Positions 61,971 through 64,000 of a DNA stretch of 64,000 nt are shown one piece after another (position 1 is the stretch's first letter; each line of letters begins with the position of its first letter). The position numbers and the translations under genes were made by a program. The stretch comes from Hymenoscyphus infarciens (lineage: Eukaryota > Ascomycota > Leotiomycetes > Helotiales > Helotiaceae), in contig LLCB01000070.1 in the NCBI GenBank assembly GCA_001414345.1, positions 149,932 to 213,931 on the forward strand, in the 5' to 3' direction. The notes below the pieces were generated by a model. It saw only the letters and a list, made by a program, of their open reading frames with translations. It made no database searches and had not been told where the DNA came from.

Positions 61971-62439
61971 GCTAAGATTGGTGTTGTTGCTGGATATGGA
62001 CGGTGTGCGAGAGGTGGTCGTTGGATTTGAAGACTTTGCTCGATTGTCGGATTTCCGTACCGCCCTGTGTCACCACCTCACAACTTCACAAGAGCTAGAA
62101 GATACTCATAAATGTGAAATAAAAATACTTGAAGATCCATCAATCACTCACTAATTAGTCTCTGGATCGAAGCTTGCAATTTTTCAAATTGTGGTTGTGG
62201 TTTGTATTACAGATTTGCGATGGTATCTCATATACCTACGAGGCTCATCCGGCGGCCATTTCCGACCAGATGTGAACGCTGCTGGTGGGCATTTCTCCAA
62301 AAAACTGTGCTCGTTTCATTTCATCGTGCTGTGTGAATTTAGTGCAATGTTGGAAGGTAAGCAAATGCAGGCCTGCCAGGCTTGCGACCAAACAACCAAG
62401 AGGTGGAAAATAAACTTGGAGAACACTCACTCTCAATCA
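61971..62439. other. Unique DNA between 5S gene and pseudogene
   Basis: Normal composition with short frames at 61915-62154 and 62191-62493 that resemble nothing known. No gene is supported. Confidence 0.4.
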
Positions 62440-62877
62440 AATAGCCCTGACCCCCATCGTTGTTGCCTGCAAGGAGACGGCTATTATATATGATCTGCAT
62501 CATCTTCTTGACCTGGTCTTTTTCGCCATTGCCAAAACAATGGGAGAACCTAGATAGATGAGTTAGCTGACTTGTTTTACAACAAAACCAGGAAGGAGGT
62601 AAAAGAACACTTACGCAGTACTCACGGTGAAGGAATTTCCTTTCGAGTCTTTTCCAAACTGCGCCGTAGAGGCAATCTGATTGGCGTCGCCAAAGGCCTT
62701 TTTGGCCTTCTCCGAGTAGGTCCTGTCGCTGCAGTGCCAGGAATTTTGCGGTCACAGCTTTTGTCCTAGCGAGCTGTACGCGCAACAAGATGGTGTAAGG
62801 TTCCTGACTCGTCCAAAGGCAAAGATAAAACTGCATTGGCTCCTACTAGAAGCAGAGCGGTCTTGATGAAATGCATT
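62440..62877 (-). pseudogene. Broken small secreted-protein gene
   Basis: The ATG at 62877 opens a clear signal peptide (MHFIKTALLLVGANAVLSLP) followed by a propeptide-like LHHLVARTAR. An in-frame TAG follows and then a Cys (DKSCDRKIPG). The frame then shifts to one reading AKKAFGDANQIASTAQFGKD, which runs to a GT-AG-like intron (about 62615-62555). After it comes a frame reading HCFGNGEKDQVKKMMQIIYN. At least one nonsense change and one frameshift disrupt it. The layout (signal peptide, small size, Cys) is that of a secreted protein or effector-like gene. I do not recognise the family; a small secreted ribonuclease is one weak idea. Confidence 0.55.
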
Positions 62878-63077
62878 GTGATGTAATATCTATGTATTTC
62901 TGAAGGTGGTTGAAGAATCGGAGAGCTCAAAATGATGATAGGACAAGAAGGTCAAATGATTGCAAAACTGTAAGTGATAATAGACGAAAAGAAGCTATAG
63001 TAAATCCTAGCAGCCTCTTATGTACTCTATGATACTTGAGCTCAAGGCATATTCCTCAAAGAGAGATAGCTTATCAG

Positions 63078-63675
63078 CAGTGTTTTAGCTTTCCCCGCCT
63101 AAGTCAGCCTAGAGCTCTAGATAGGATAGGATACCCCCCCCCTAAATAGATAGGAGAGGATAGGCTATTTTCACTTACAGGCTAGGCTCGATTAGGCAAG
63201 ATAGTTACTAAATCAGAATAGAAGTAGCTAGGAAAGTAAAAAGAGAGGCTAGGAGAGGAAAGAATAAGCTATCTAGGAGTAGATAAGATAGAAGAGGAAA
63301 GGCAAAGTATAATAAAAGTAGTAAAATAAGTAAAAAGCTTTAAAATAAGCAAAAAGCTAAGTGAAAGTATAATATTATAGACTAATTCTAGAAGTATTAA
63401 AAATAAGGATTCTACTAAAACTACTAAAACACCTATAAGACTATAGGCTAGTATATACCTAGCCTAGCCTCTATCTATAGTAAGGAGTAGTAGATCCGAT
63501 ACTCTAAGATAGGATCGAATAGGCGGATTAAATCTCGGAGGAGGATAGGAGTAGAAAGAAGAAGTGATATATTAGGATATAAGAAGACAGGATAGCTATA
63601 GATTAGAGGCGGGACCGGAAAGGCTTATATAAGAAGGCTAGGATAACAAAAGAGGCGGGGAAAGTTAAAACATAG
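63078..63675. mobile_element. hAT-like MITE, second copy
   Basis: The left end is CAGTGTTTTAGCTTTCCCC at 63078. The right end is the complement AGGCGGGGAAAGTTAAAACA, then TAG, ending at 63675. Eight-bp flanks are CTTATCAG (63070-63077) and CTTATTAG (63676-63683). They differ by one C-to-T within CpA, consistent with RIP of one target copy. Length is 598 bp, with no ORF. It is homologous to the host MITE at 12037-17405 (shared GTCAGCCTAG and GATAGGATAGG words). The left third is little mutated and the remainder heavily so. Confidence 0.75.
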
Positions 63676-63683
63676 CTTATTAG

Positions 63684-64000
63684 TATATTCTTTTACTAGT
63701 AAAGTCGATTTATATAGTTCTTATAGAACTAACTGAACTAAGTAGCTACTTAGTTAGTTTTTAGTTTTTTTACTTAGTTTTAATTTTTTTAGAGAACTGT
63801 TAGTTAGTTTAGTTTTAGTAGATAAAACTACGTAGTTTTAAAACTATTTAGTATATAATAAATTTTAGTATTCTAGGATTAATTCTAGGAATTCTAGGAA
63901 TATCTTAGCTAGAAATAGAAGTAGACTAAGCCTATTTAGAGCCTTTTTAGTATATATATAATTTAATTTAGTTATATAAGATTTATATATAAGTATAGAG
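63684..64000. other. AT-rich RIP DNA to window end
   Basis: TTAGTTAGTTTAG-type words are repeated near 63750-63815. No gene is seen. Confidence 0.45.

Overview
The window is nuclear DNA of a filamentous ascomycete (Pezizomycotina; a leotiomycete such as a Helotiales species is my guess). Intact genes have 45-185 bp GT-AG introns and a typical fungal gene set. They lie in GC-balanced islands that alternate with very AT-rich blocks nearly devoid of CpA and TpG, the signature of repeat-induced point mutation (RIP).

Layout. 1-7,780: RIP-degraded transposons, including an LTR element fragment and a solo LTR inside a DNA element. 7,780-12,036: a small island of broken genes only (an APH-type phosphotransferase relic and two tandem copies of a membrane-protein family). 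12,037-17,405: a nest of four transposons whose target-site duplications (TSDs) can all be read. 17,414-18,300: RIP DNA. 18,300-51,900: the main gene island. It carries a TTC36-like TPR protein, 4-hydroxyphenylpyruvate dioxygenase, a Nha1-type Na+/H+ antiporter, a 1,468-aa Spt23/Mga2-like membrane-anchored regulator, an amidohydrolase pseudogene, a 2EXR protein, an anion:cation-symporter MFS transporter divergent from a 2-oxoglutarate/Fe(II) oxygenase, a Cys-rich protein, EMC7, a MARVEL-like four-helix protein and O-acetylhomoserine sulfhydrylase. Two short inverted-repeat elements (37,103-37,768 and 47,235-47,752) interrupt it. 51,930-61,550: a second nest, in which a Ty1/Copia relic is split by one LTR element whose own 5' LTR is split by another. 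61,646-63,069: a small island with a divergent 5S rRNA gene and a broken small secreted-protein gene. 63,078-63,675: a second copy of the hAT-like MITE, then RIP DNA to the end.

How it fits together. The genes are mostly independent housekeeping functions: tyrosine catabolism, cation homeostasis, membrane-lipid sensing, ER membrane-protein insertion and sulfur assimilation. Two places show local regulatory logic. The sulfhydrylase gene has a perfect CYS3/MetR-type palindrome and a TCACGTGA site upstream. The divergent transporter/oxygenase pair shares an 858-bp promoter with an inverted pair of GATA sites. The AT-rich blocks hold non-autonomous LTR families (about 3.5-3.8 kb with 311-351 bp LTRs, and about 1.2-1.3 kb TRIM-like with 172-175 bp LTRs). 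I see no reverse transcriptase or integrase in them. The only polymerase-family relic I recognise is the Copia gag-pre-integrase segment near 61.1 kb.

All exon boundaries were inferred by eye from reading frame, splice consensus and remembered family sequences. No alignment or search was run.
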